Of a stretch of 64,000 nucleotides of DNA, positions 34,857 through 42,129 are shown piece after piece. Made by a program: the position numbers and the translations under genes. The stretch spans positions 1-64,000 of the forward strand of contig NZ_JAAVVZ010000012.1 of assembly GCF_023910635.1 (NCBI RefSeq). Direction: 5' to 3'. The stretch is from Sphingorhabdus sp. (GTDB lineage Bacteria; Pseudomonadota; Alphaproteobacteria; Sphingomonadales; Sphingomonadaceae). The notes under the pieces were generated by a model that saw nothing but the letters and a program-made list of their open reading frames with translations, had not been told where the DNA came from and ran no database searches. How positions within the stretch are numbered: position 1 is the stretch's first letter; each line of letters begins with the position of its first letter.

Positions 34857-35111
34857 TTGTCCGACGAATTGCGGGTCTTTGACTATATCTATGGCGTGCT
34901 GCACTCGCCCGATTATCGCGCGACCTATGCGCAGTTCCTGAAAATCGATTTCCCGCGCATTCCCTATCCAGCCTCGCCAGAGATATTTGCGCATGTCGCC
35001 GAAAAGGGCGGCCAGTTGCGCCGACTGCACCTGATGGAGGATGCCGCGATTGGCGCGACGCCTTATCCGTTCAAGGGCGACGGGGACAATGCGGTGGTGA
35101 AGCCTGCGTTT
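34857..35111 (+). pseudogene. Type ISP restriction-modification enzyme, C-terminal remnant
   Basis: An open segment of about 85 codons with no proper start. It encodes VFDYIYGVLHSPDYRATY, QFLKIDFPRIPYPA and LRRLHLMED. This run is characteristic of the C-terminal specificity (target-recognition) region of Type ISP enzymes, which are single-chain helicase, methylase and nuclease proteins of about 1,500 residues. The rest is gone. Palindromic repeats flank both sides, and R2 copies 2 and 3 lie outside these. Confidence 0.72.
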
Positions 35112-35118
35112 GCCGTTT

Positions 35119-35210
35119 CATCCTCCCCATCGACTTGCGATGGGGAGGGGCCCCTCCGTCAGTTGCTGGCGCAACTGCCACCTCCCCATCGCAAGTCGAT
35201 GGGGAGGAGC
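35119..35210. repeat. Inverted repeat after the Type ISP remnant
   Basis: CCTCCCCATCGACTTGCGAT at the left and its complement ATCGCAAGTCGATGGGGAGG at the right, about 40 bases apart, with CAGTTGCTGGCGCAACTG as an inner hairpin. Unlike R1 and R2 in sequence. Confidence 0.7.
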
Positions 35211-35260
35211 AAGTCAGTTAAAAAACCACTTTCCTACACACAACCGAATCGCGTATACCG

Positions 35261-35358
35261 AATTACGGCAATCACAATGACAGTGCATTAAATTATTCTG
35301 AAGGTTCGGAAAGCTCGAATCAACTCAACAGTGCGCCGTCCACAACATCACCGTAATT
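35261..35358. repeat. R2 repeat, copy 3
   Basis: A 98-base copy in the same orientation as copies 1 and 2, with the same interior. It closes the accessory segment on the right; the broken monooxygenase gene starts 34 bases later. Confidence 0.86.
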
Positions 35359-35392
35359 TGGTGGGGACGCTACTTAATGCGGCGTATCTGCT

Positions 35393-35953
35393 TTATAGCG
35401 CGTCAAGATACTCGATATCGGGCGCACCGGCGAGGCATGGGCCAAGCTTGGGTCCAGCGGCCTTGAAATAGTCGCTGGCGCCATGTGCGGTCAGGGCGTC
35501 CTGATCGACATATTGCTCCAGCACTTTGTACACTTGCGGGTTGGACCGTGACCGGGTGAGCGTATAAAATACGTTCCCCGGTTCACGAGGGTCAGGACCA
35601 CTTAAATCCACCTTCGCGGCGTTAAAATGGCAAAGATATCGAAGGGAAATGGCCGCTGTCAGGCAGTCGTTCTGCCTGCAAGGTCATTTCGCTTTGAGAT
35701 CGAAGCCATTTTAACGTCCGAAGGATTTGACCCATTTTGCCCAGGGCGTCTTTGGCAAGCTTGGACTTAGAACCACTAAGCCCTGCGCTTGCCGCATAGC
35801 CCTGAGCAAAATGGCCTCAAACCGCGAAGGTGGATTTAAGTGGTCCTGACCCTAAGCCCTAACCGCCGCAGCCAGTTCTGCAAAAACAGCCTCAAAATCT
35901 TCGTTCTTGCCTTCGGCAACGGTCAACGTTGCGATAACTCCAATGGCGGACAT
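35393..35953 (-). pseudogene. ABM monooxygenase gene split by an R1 element
   Basis: The start (35953 to about 35857) encodes MSAIGVIATLTVAEGKNEDF and AVFAELAAAVRA, then meets a TAG in the R1 end. The other part (about 35587 down to 35393) resumes with EPGNVFYTLTRS, QVYKVLEQYVDQDALTAHG and FKAAGPKLG. Joined, they make one ABM-fold protein of about 97 residues with no gap. R1 copy C (35588-35853) lies exactly between them. The gene is therefore inactivated by the element, unless the two parts are expressed separately. Confidence 0.85.
35588..35853. repeat. R1 hairpin element, copy C (long form)
   Basis: A 266-base copy with ends AGGGTCAGGACC and GGTCCTGACCCT. It is opposite in orientation to copies A, B and D. 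It contains an additional palindrome of about 90 bases with arms GTTAAAATGGC and GCCATTTTAAC, placed near one end, also seen in copy D. It interrupts the monooxygenase gene. Confidence 0.88.
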
Positions 35954-35983
35954 GAGGCTGCTCCTTGTTTTTTTTATGTGCGA

Positions 35984-37162
35984 TTAAAAGATTTCGAACA
36001 GGCCAGCGGCGCCCATTCCGCCGCCGACGCACATGGTGACGACACCATATTTCGCACCGCGACGCTTGCCTTCGATCAAGGCATGGCCCGTGCAGCGTGC
36101 GCCCGTCATGCCATAAGGATGGCCAATCGAAATCGACCCGCCGTTGACGTTGAGCAACTCGTTTGGAATGCCCAATTTGTCACGGCAATACAGGACCTGC
36201 ACCGCAAATGCCTCGTTCAGTTCCCAGATGCCGATATCGTCCATCTTGAGGCCAAAACGCTGAAGCAATTTGGGGATGGCGAAAACAGGGCCAATGCCCA
36301 TTTCGTCCGGCTCTGTGCCTGCAACCGCCATGCCGACATAACGGCCAAGCGGGTTGAGACCCTTTTTCTCGGCCAGTTTTGCTTCCATCAGGATGGAGGC
36401 GGATGAACCGTCGGAAAGCTGGCTTGCGTTACCGGCGGTGATCGTCATGTCGGGGCCAAGCACGGGTTGAAGCGCTTGCAGACCGGCCAACTGCGTATCG
36501 GCGCGATTGCCTTCATCCTTGGCTATGGTCACGTCTTTCTGGCTGACTTCGCCGGTTTCCTTGTTCACGACGTTCATGACTGTGGTCACGGGCACGATTT
36601 CGGCATCAAAATAGCCAGCGGCTTGTGCAGCGGCGGTGCGCTGCTGCGACTGCAGGGCATATTCGTCCATCGCATCGCGGCCGATATTGTACCGCTTGGC
36701 CACGACTTCGGCGGTCTGCAGCATCGGCATGTAAATGGCATTATGCATTTCGATCAATTCACGGTCTGGCTGAACGCGCATCTCCTTGGTTTGCACCAAA
36801 GAGATGGATTCTTGTCCGCCAGCGGCCATCACATCGACATTGTCGACAATGATCTGCTTTGCCGCGGTCGCAATCGACATCAGGCCCGACGAACATTGAC
36901 GATCCATTGTCATGCCCGATACCGATACGGGAAGACCAGCGCGCAGCGCCACCTGGCGTGCAAGATTGCCGCCTTGCGTGCCCTGCTGAAGCGCGGAGCC
37001 CCACAGAACATCGTCAATTTCGCCGCCTTCTATGCCAGCGCGCGCAACAGCGGCGGCCAACGCATAGCTGCCGAGCGTTGGTCCGGACGTTGCGTTGAAC
37101 CCGCCGCGATAGGCTTTGCCAATGGCGGTACGGGCGGTGGATATGATTACTGCGTCACGCAT
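35984..37162 (-). CDS. Acetyl-CoA acyltransferase (thiolase)
   Basis: A 392-residue thiolase. The nucleophilic Cys is in [12 protein letters not shown] (about residue 88). The second active-site set comprises [19 protein letters not shown] with the His, and [16 protein letters not shown] with the C-terminal Cys. The enzyme cleaves 3-ketoacyl-CoA in beta-oxidation or joins acetyl-CoA units; length and the absence of an N-terminal leader fit a cytoplasmic degradative thiolase. A MaoC-type hydratase gene lies 24 bases upstream, so the two likely form a fatty acid or PHA-linked operon. Confidence 0.93.
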   Translation of the reverse strand: MRDAVIISTARTAIGKAYRGGFNATSGPTLGSYALAAAVARAGIEGGEIDDVLWGSALQQGTQGGNLARQVALRAGLPVSVSGMTMDRQCSSGLMSIATAAKQIIVDNVDVMAAGGQESISLVQTKEMRVQPDRELIEMHNAIYMPMLQTAEVVAKRYNIGRDAMDEYALQSQQRTAAAQAAGYFDAEIVPVTTVMNVVNKETGEVSQKDVTIAKDEGNRADTQLAGLQALQPVLGPDMTITAGNASQLSDGSSASILMEAKLAEKKGLNPLGRYVGMAVAGTEPDEMGIGPVFAIPKLLQRFGLKMDDIGIWELNEAFAVQVLYCRDKLGIPNELLNVNGGSISIGHPYGMTGARCTGHALIEGKRRGAKYGVVTMCVGGGMGAAGLFEIF

Positions 37163-37186
37163 GAGAGGGGTTCCTTAAAGTGAAAA

Positions 37187-37645
37187 TTATACGAAAAACT
37201 GGCTGATCCATTCCGCCTGAAGTGCTGGCTTTTCCTCGCCCTCAATCTCGACAGTGAACTCAAGCGTTTGCTGCCATTGGCCGGGGCGTTTTTCGGCAAG
37301 TTCAAGCAGTTTGAAATGGCCGCGCACGCGCTTGCCCGAACGGACAGGGGCGAGAAAACGGGTTTTGTTGCCACCATAATTCACACCCATTTTAACGCCA
37401 GATACCTTGGGGCAATCGGACTTGGCGCTCATCACCGGGAACAAGGACAAAGTCAGAAAGCCATGGGCAATGGTGCCGCCAAACGGCGTCTGCTTGGCCA
37501 TTTCTTCGTTGATGTGAATGAATTGATGGTCGCCCGTTGCATCGGCAAATTTGTTGATCATGTCCTGATCAACCAAAATCCATTCCGATACGCCGATGTT
37601 TTCGCCAATTTTGGTCGCGAGTTCGGCGGGTGTAATTGCGGTCAT
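37187..37645 (-). CDS. MaoC-like (R)-enoyl-CoA hydratase
   Basis: A 152-residue hot-dog fold protein. FADATGDHQFIHI carries the hydratase-2 Asp and His pair, and PFGGTIAHGFLTLSL follows as in PhaJ/MaoC proteins. It hydrates trans-2-enoyl-CoA to (R)-3-hydroxyacyl-CoA, linking beta-oxidation to PHA synthesis, which fits the PHA depolymerase 7 kb away. ATG at 37645 has CAGGAG upstream. It is upstream of the thiolase in the same direction. Confidence 0.88.
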   Translation of the reverse strand: MTAITPAELATKIGENIGVSEWILVDQDMINKFADATGDHQFIHINEEMAKQTPFGGTIAHGFLTLSLFPVMSAKSDCPKVSGVKMGVNYGGNKTRFLAPVRSGKRVRGHFKLLELAEKRPGQWQQTLEFTVEIEGEEKPALQAEWISQFFV

Positions 37646-37761
37646 ACGGAGTCTCCTGCTTCCTAATTTCGTCGTATCGTGGCGGTTTGATACGCGCAAT
37701 ACAAGCCCCGCTTGTTTGCCGTTACGGCATGCTAGCGGCTCTTTGACCCATAAACCGCGAA

Positions 37762-38931
37762 TCAGCTTTTTGAACGCGCCTCGGCACTGGGCGGCGCGGC
37801 ATAGGGCATCACCAACTTGCCATCGGGCGCGGCTGTGAAAGTCGTCTGCGTGGGATAGGCAAAAGAAATCCCTTCGCGGGCAAAGCTATCGAGGATCGCG
37901 ATACCAATATCGTGGCGTGCCTGAAACATCTCTTCGACATCATCGCTTTCAATGTCGAACACCACATGGAAATCGAGCGAGCTTGCGGCAAAATTGTTGA
38001 ACCCCGCGCGGATGAATTGCGCGCCATTGGCCTCAACCGCTGCACGCAAAATATCCGGCACGCGCCGGGCAAGGGCAGGGGGTGTCTGGTACACAAGGGT
38101 CAGCACGAAAGTGACCCGCCGATACAAGGTCAGCGTGTTGTTGGTGATTTCTTTTTCGAGCAATTTGCTGTTCGAGATAATTTTTTCTTCACCGGTCAGC
38201 GCACGCAGTCGCGTGCTTTTCATGCCGATGACTTCAACCCGCGCAATGGTGTTGTCATAGGACACCGTGTCTCCGCGCCGGAATGGCTTGTCAAAAATGA
38301 TCGAGATTGCGGCAAACAGGTCGGAGAAAATACCTTGCGCGGCAAGGCCAATCGCAATGCCGCCCACGCCCAGCCCGGCAACAAGGCCCGTGACATTAAC
38401 ACCCAGATTATCAAGCACCACAATGGCAGCGACGGCAAACAAGACAAAGCTGACGAGCAACCGGATCAGCACCATCGCGCTTTGCAACGTGTCATGTTCA
38501 TGAATGCCTTCGCCTGCGCGCCGTTCAATCAAGCCCAAGATGATTTCGCGCAGCCAAATGGCGACCTGAATGACAATCGCGATGGTGAACAATATGTCGA
38601 CGGTCTGGGTCAGTGCCGCTGGCGCATTGGCAATTTGGTTGACCAGTTCAATCGACACCATGACGCGGAAAAATTTGCTCGTCCGCGCCAAGGTGCGGGC
38701 GACGATGGATTTCAGATGGGCGCGGTGCTCGCTGGCGCGGGCGATGTTTGCGGCGATTCTTTTCAGCCAGCTCAGCGCAACGAACACGATGATGGCCGCC
38801 ACCACGGCAATGCCAAGTTCGATATAATTATTCTGCACCCAGATGGTCAGGGCGTCCCAATAGCTTTGCAGATGCGGGCCAATGGCTTCGGGGGCGATGC
38901 GCGGTAACGTCGGTGCGGTTTGTGTGGTCAT
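37762..38931 (-). CDS. MscS-family mechanosensitive channel
   Basis: A 389-residue membrane protein. Several helices cover residues 30-200. The pore-lining segment is GLGVGGIAIGLAAQGIFSDLFAAI, followed by the beta domain (FRRGDTVSYDNTIARVEVIG, STRLRALTGEEKIISNS). It opens under membrane tension to release solutes during osmotic downshock. It lacks the long periplasmic domain of MscK-type proteins. Confidence 0.92.
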   Translation of the reverse strand: MTTQTAPTLPRIAPEAIGPHLQSYWDALTIWVQNNYIELGIAVVAAIIVFVALSWLKRIAANIARASEHRAHLKSIVARTLARTSKFFRVMVSIELVNQIANAPAALTQTVDILFTIAIVIQVAIWLREIILGLIERRAGEGIHEHDTLQSAMVLIRLLVSFVLFAVAAIVVLDNLGVNVTGLVAGLGVGGIAIGLAAQGIFSDLFAAISIIFDKPFRRGDTVSYDNTIARVEVIGMKSTRLRALTGEEKIISNSKLLEKEITNNTLTLYRRVTFVLTLVYQTPPALARRVPDILRAAVEANGAQFIRAGFNNFAASSLDFHVVFDIESDDVEEMFQARHDIGIAILDSFAREGISFAYPTQTTFTAAPDGKLVMPYAAPPSAEARSKS

Positions 38932-39014
38932 GCCCCTTGTTTACGGTCGATGGCGACGGTGCACAAGTTTTGCGGAGCGGCAGCAGTCTTGTCATGCATG
39001 TCTGCCGCCGCGCA

Positions 39015-39320
39015 TCAGCTATCGAGCAACAAGGCATCGATTATCAAACATTGCGCGCCTTTGGCCATAACCGCCTGCGTTACCCCAATGTCGGCGACGA
39101 TCTGGCGGGGCAAATCAAATTCATGTTCTGACAAAAGCTGCGATAGCGCCTCCGCGTCGCCATGCCATGTTCCATCCTGCATGTGCACCGACAGGCACAG
39201 CTGCGTGCCGCAAAAGGTGAGGCTGTGCCATGGCCGCTCGTGCAATATGCTAATGTCGGCAACAGGGATGATTGCGCGCAAGGCTTTGTGCAGGGCGGCC
39301 GCCTGTGTCGGCATGCTCAT
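39015..39320 (-). CDS. Small protein of unknown function
   Basis: A 101-residue protein: it begins MSMPTQAAALHKALRAIIP and has HSLTFCGTQLCLSVHM in the middle. No signal peptide or known domain is recognised. Its ATG overlaps the stop of the upstream 68-residue gene by four bases (ATGA), so they are coupled. The pair is divergent from the S24 repressor. Confidence 0.7.
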   Translation of the reverse strand: MSMPTQAAALHKALRAIIPVADISILHERPWHSLTFCGTQLCLSVHMQDGTWHGDAEALSQLLSEHEFDLPRQIVADIGVTQAVMAKGAQCLIIDALLLDS

Positions 39321-39523
39321 ATCGCTTTCCTGCCATGGATTTGGACGTGCTGGCCATAGTTGGACATGAAATGCCGCAGTTTTAACTCCATTTCGGGTCT
39401 AATTTCTCGCCCCATGCGCATGTCTAGCACAAGCCGCGGATCACCCGCAGCCAAGCGCCCGAATTTGGTCGGTGGCAGGTCCTGCTCCCGAAGAAACCTC
39501 TCAATAAGGCGCGTGATGTGCAT
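39317..39523 (-). CDS. Small basic protein of unknown function
   Basis: A 68-residue basic, helical protein: RLIERFLREQDLPPTKFGRLA, then DPRLVLDMRMGREIRPEME. The arrangement suggests a short helix-turn-helix-like or RNA/DNA-binding protein (a residue pattern like ...PPTKFGRLAAGDPRLV recalls a recognition helix), but this is weak. It is translationally coupled to the following gene and divergent from the repressor at 39647. Confidence 0.72.
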   Translation of the reverse strand: MHITRLIERFLREQDLPPTKFGRLAAGDPRLVLDMRMGREIRPEMELKLRHFMSNYGQHVQIHGRKAI

Positions 39524-39554
39524 GATGTCTCCTCCATGATCGACCCGGATTGAC

Positions 39555-39583
39555 TTGCCCGAATCAGTAAGAACAAATATAGA
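39555..39583 (+). promoter_or_regulatory. Promoter of the S24 repressor gene
   Basis: TTGCCC at 39555, 17 bases, then TATAGA at 39578-39583. It lies about 64 bases before the repressor ATG, with the two palindromes just downstream. Confidence 0.5.
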
Positions 39584-39593
39584 ACAAAGGTGA

Positions 39594-39625
39594 TAGGATA
39601 AATCCTACAAGTCTAGGAAATTTCC
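39594..39625. promoter_or_regulatory. Two palindromes, likely repressor operators
   Basis: TAGGATAAATCCTA at 39594-39607 (six-base arms, two-base centre) and GGAAATTTCC at 39616-39625 are both perfect palindromes. They lie just after the -10 box of the repressor gene, where a dimeric repressor could block its own transcription. The divergent gene pair may also be affected. Confidence 0.45.
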
Positions 39626-39646
39626 AACCGAACCGGAGGAAACAAC

Positions 39647-40282
39647 ATGGGAGAAGACCCAAGGGCTGTTTTGGAGCGCTTGATTGCGAAAAGCGCAGAA
39701 GATTTCGCTGGCCTGTCGAAATTGATCGGTCGTAATCCCACCTATATTCAACAATTTATCAAACGCGGGTCACCCAAAAAACTGCCAGAGACGGAGCGCG
39801 GGATATTGGCACGATATTTTGGTGTGGATGAAAGCGTGCTGGGTGGGCCGAACGCGGGCGCGACCAGAACGGGCATTCGGCTTATTCCAAAGCTGGCGGT
39901 TGGCGCGTCGGCTGGTGCCGGTGCGATTCCAGGTCGTGAAACGCTGGCCGGCAAAATCGGTTTTGACGAAAAATGGTTACGCAAGCAGGGGCTGGATCCG
40001 GCGCAGCTCTCGTTGATTCAGGTGGACGGTGATTCGATGTCGCCGACACTGAACCATGGCGATGACATCATGGTCGACAATCGCGCCGCGGCTGGCCCGT
40101 TGCGCGACGGCATTCATGTCATTCGGCTGGATGATGCGCTGATGGTCAAACGGCTCGCCAGCGGACCAAGCGGGCGTTTGTCGGTGTTGTCGGACAATCC
40201 GGCCTATCCCGGTTGGCCAGATGTGGACGGCGCAACCGTCGCTATCATCGGCAGGGTGGTGTGGGCAGGGCGGCGGCTTTGA
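39647..40282 (+). CDS. S24-family (LexA/CI-like) repressor
   Basis: A 211-residue protein. The N-terminal region (LSKLIGRNPTYIQQFIKRGSP) is an HTH-like segment. A glycine/alanine-rich stretch (ASAGAGAIPG) contains a possible Ala-Gly cleavage site. The S24 domain has the catalytic Ser in VDGDSMSPTL and Lys in MVKRLASG. Proteins of this type cleave themselves on RecA filaments, releasing genes after DNA damage. GGAGG precedes the ATG. Targets are unknown; two palindromes near its own promoter suggest autoregulation. Confidence 0.87.
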   Translation: MGEDPRAVLERLIAKSAEDFAGLSKLIGRNPTYIQQFIKRGSPKKLPETERGILARYFGVDESVLGGPNAGATRTGIRLIPKLAVGASAGAGAIPGRETLAGKIGFDEKWLRKQGLDPAQLSLIQVDGDSMSPTLNHGDDIMVDNRAAAGPLRDGIHVIRLDDALMVKRLASGPSGRLSVLSDNPAYPGWPDVDGATVAIIGRVVWAGRRL

Positions 40283-40322
40283 AGACTTGCCTCGGCCGCG
40301 TCAGTGCGGCACATGAATATCT

Positions 40323-41015
40323 ATGTCTAACGTCACATCCACGCCCACAAAGACCCCGCCGCTAAAGGCCGCGATCATTCCCGTCACGCCGTTGCAGCAG
40401 AATTGCACGCTGTTTTGGTGCACGCAAACGAACAAGGGCGCTTTGGTTGACCCCGGCGGTGATCTCGACAAATTGAAAGCCGCTGTCGCGCAAACGGGCG
40501 TTCAGCTTGAAAAATTATTGGTGACGCATGGCCATCTCGACCATTGCGGGCAAGCCGGGATGCTGGCGCAAGAGCTTGGGCTAAAAATTGAAGGCCCGCA
40601 TGAGGACGACCGTTTCTGGATCGAGAAGCTCGACGATGACGGCGCGCGCTATGGCATGGAGGCGCATAGTTTTGAACCCGACCGCTGGCTGGTCGATGGC
40701 GATACCGTGACCGTCGGCAATCTCACGCTCGATGTCCTTCACTGCCCCGGCCACACGCCTGGACATGTCATTTTTCATCATCAACCCAGCCGTCTGGCGA
40801 TTGTTGGGGATGTGCTGTTTCAAGGGTCCATCGGCCGTACCGATTTCCCGCGCGGCAACCATGCCGACCTGATTAACGCCATCACGACAAAATTATGGCC
40901 ATTGGGCGATGATGTAACCTTCATCCCCGGCCATGGCCCCACCAGCCAATTTGGCTATGAGCGCAAGCACAACGCCTTTGTCGCAGACGATGTGCTGAGG
41001 GCCAGGACCATTTAA
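40323..41015 (+). CDS. MBL-fold metallo-hydrolase (GloB/YcbL-like)
   Basis: A 230-residue protein with the metallo-beta-lactamase fold. Metal ligands are in THGHLDHCGQ, LDVLHCPGHTPGH and VGDVLFQGSIGRTD, with a late FIPGHGPTS. This is the glyoxalase II-like YcbL group, which hydrolyses thioesters such as S-lactoylglutathione; the natural substrate is uncertain. The last five codons and the TAA stop come from an R1 repeat end (reads RARTI). Confidence 0.9.
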   Translation: MSNVTSTPTKTPPLKAAIIPVTPLQQNCTLFWCTQTNKGALVDPGGDLDKLKAAVAQTGVQLEKLLVTHGHLDHCGQAGMLAQELGLKIEGPHEDDRFWIEKLDDDGARYGMEAHSFEPDRWLVDGDTVTVGNLTLDVLHCPGHTPGHVIFHHQPSRLAIVGDVLFQGSIGRTDFPRGNHADLINAITTKLWPLGDDVTFIPGHGPTSQFGYERKHNAFVADDVLRARTI

Positions 41016-41055
41016 ATCCACCACCGCTGTGGCAGATTCACGTGGTCCTGGCCCT
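40998..41055. repeat. R1 element, short form (40998)
   Basis: A 58-base version with ends AGGGCCAGGACC and GGTCCTGGCCCT enclosing TTTAAATCCACCACCGCTGT. The central hairpin of the long forms is absent. It overlaps the end of the metallo-hydrolase gene. Confidence 0.7.
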
Positions 41056-41069
41056 AACGGCTCGGTAGT

Positions 41070-41477
41070 TTAAAGAATCGCTGCGTACACGTTCCACAAG
41101 GCCCAGCCTGCAAGGCCAAGCAGCGTTATCATCGTGGTCAGCGTGCCGACCATCCGGCCCTTGCCCAATGAACCGCCATCCATGCCTAGGCCATGCGCAA
41201 GCCGCCCGACAATGTAGACGATGCCCAGGCCCCAAAGCCATTGGTTCGTTCCGCTTGTCGCCTCAAGCGCAGCAATCAGGATCAAAATGAAGGGCGCGCT
41301 TTCCACGAAGTTCGCGTGCGCGCGCATCCGGCGAATGACAAATTCATTGCCGCCATCGCCAATCGACACGCTTTCTTTTGTCCGCGCCTGACCGCAACGG
41401 ATCATGAGCCAGATATTCACCAATGCCGCACCTGCGGCTATTGTAAGGGTAACGGGTAAACTTAGGGTCAGGACCAC
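41070..41477 (-). CDS. MAPEG family membrane protein with start in an R1 element
   Basis: A 135-residue membrane protein with four helices. RMRAHANFVESAPFILILIAALEA and RLAHGLGMDGG-type (GRLAHGLGM) segments are MAPEG hallmarks (glutathione/eicosanoid-type membrane enzymes). The usual start (M..LPVTL) appears lost: the R1 element joins right at codon 5, CTA AGT TTA CCC. The frame now opens at GTG 41477 inside the repeat, and AAGGAGG lies six bases before it. The same bases read GAAGGTGG in the other R1 copies. The protein would gain VVLTL at its start. Function in bacteria is unclear. Confidence 0.78.
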   Translation of the reverse strand: MVLTLSLPVTLTIAAGAALVNIWLMIRCGQARTKESVSIGDGGNEFVIRRMRAHANFVESAPFILILIAALEATSGTNQWLWGLGIVYIVGRLAHGLGMDGGSLGKGRMVGTLTTMITLLGLAGWALWNVYAAIL

Positions 41478-41728
41478 TTAAATCCTCCTTCGCGGTTTGA
41501 GGCCATACTGTTCAGTGCCAGGCGGCACGCGCAGGGCTTAGTGGTTCTAAGTCCAAGCTTGCCAACTTGGCAATGGACAAAATGGGTCAAATCCGAAGGA
41601 CGCCAAAATGGCTTCGATCTCGAAGTAAAATGCCCTTGCAGGCAGAATGACTGCCTGCGGCGGCCATTTTACTTCGATATCTTTGCCATTTTGACGCCGC
41701 GAAGGTGGATTTAAGTGGTCCTGACCCT
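41464..41728. repeat. R1 hairpin element, copy D (long form)
   Basis: A 265-base copy with ends AGGGTCAGGACC and GGTCCTGACCCT. It carries the same extra palindrome as copy C, here with arms CCAAAATGGC and GCCATTTTG. Inside it, AAATCCTCCTTCGCGG differs from AAATCCACCTTCGCGG in the other copies. The segment from 41729 to the rpmF promoter has no gene. Confidence 0.9.
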
Positions 41729-41860
41729 AACATATATTCTCTCCCTGTTCGGTGCGTGACCCTAACTGCTATCTCTCGGCTTGCAAAGCACCGAAAAACA
41801 ATTATATCGCGCCGCTCACACAGACATGTGCGGATGAATGAGGCCGATTCTGGCGATTGC

Positions 41861-41889
41861 TTGCCACGACCATCTCTTTCGCCTATCAT
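41861..41889 (+). promoter_or_regulatory. Promoter of the rpmF cluster
   Basis: TTGCCA at 41861, 17 bases, then TATCAT at 41884-41889, about 42 bases before the rpmF ATG. R1 copy D ends 132 bases upstream and leaves it intact. Confidence 0.5.
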
Positions 41890-41930
41890 GCCCTAGAACT
41901 TATTGATTTTGAAATGGAACAGGTGCCGAA

Positions 41931-42107
41931 ATGGCTGTCCCCAAAAGAAAAACATCCCCTTCGAAGCGCGGCATGCGTCGTAGCCATGATTCGCTTAAGG
42001 TTGCTGCTTACCAAGAATGCGCCAACTGTGGTGAATTGAAGCGTCCACATCATCTGTGCGATGCCTGTGGCCACTATAATGGCCGCGAAGTGGTAGCAGT
42101 CGCCTAA
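41931..42107 (+). CDS. rpmF: Ribosomal protein bL32
   Basis: A 58-residue protein: [20 protein letters not shown], then [24 protein letters not shown]. Basic N-terminus and a four-cysteine zinc ribbon (CxxC...CxxC) are typical of L32 in the large ribosomal subunit. The gene is too short for ordinary length cut-offs. plsX starts 23 bases later, the conserved rpmF-plsX-fabH order. Confidence 0.97.
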   Translation: MAVPKRKTSPSKRGMRRSHDSLKVAAYQECANCGELKRPHHLCDACGHYNGREVVAVA

Positions 42108-42129
42108 TCCTGTTCAAGGAGAATAGCTG

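Noticed and set aside
33297-35358. R2 repeats as integron attC sites between gene cassettes
   Set aside because: They follow a stop codon closely and have a suitable size, but the core sites RYYYAAC and GTTRRRY are not present at the ends, no integrase is seen, and gene directions are mixed.
31574-35358. Prophage
   Set aside because: No integrase, capsid, tail, portal or lysis genes; only defence-type genes and repeats are present.
37912-38907. Long open frame opposite the MscS gene
   Set aside because: Antisense shadow of a well-supported channel gene; the translation has low-complexity His/Asn/Asp runs and no domain.
41705-41896. Open frame starting in R1 copy D
   Set aside because: Begins with the R1 end (MDLSGPDP) and has no ribosome-binding site or family features; similar frames start in other R1 copies.
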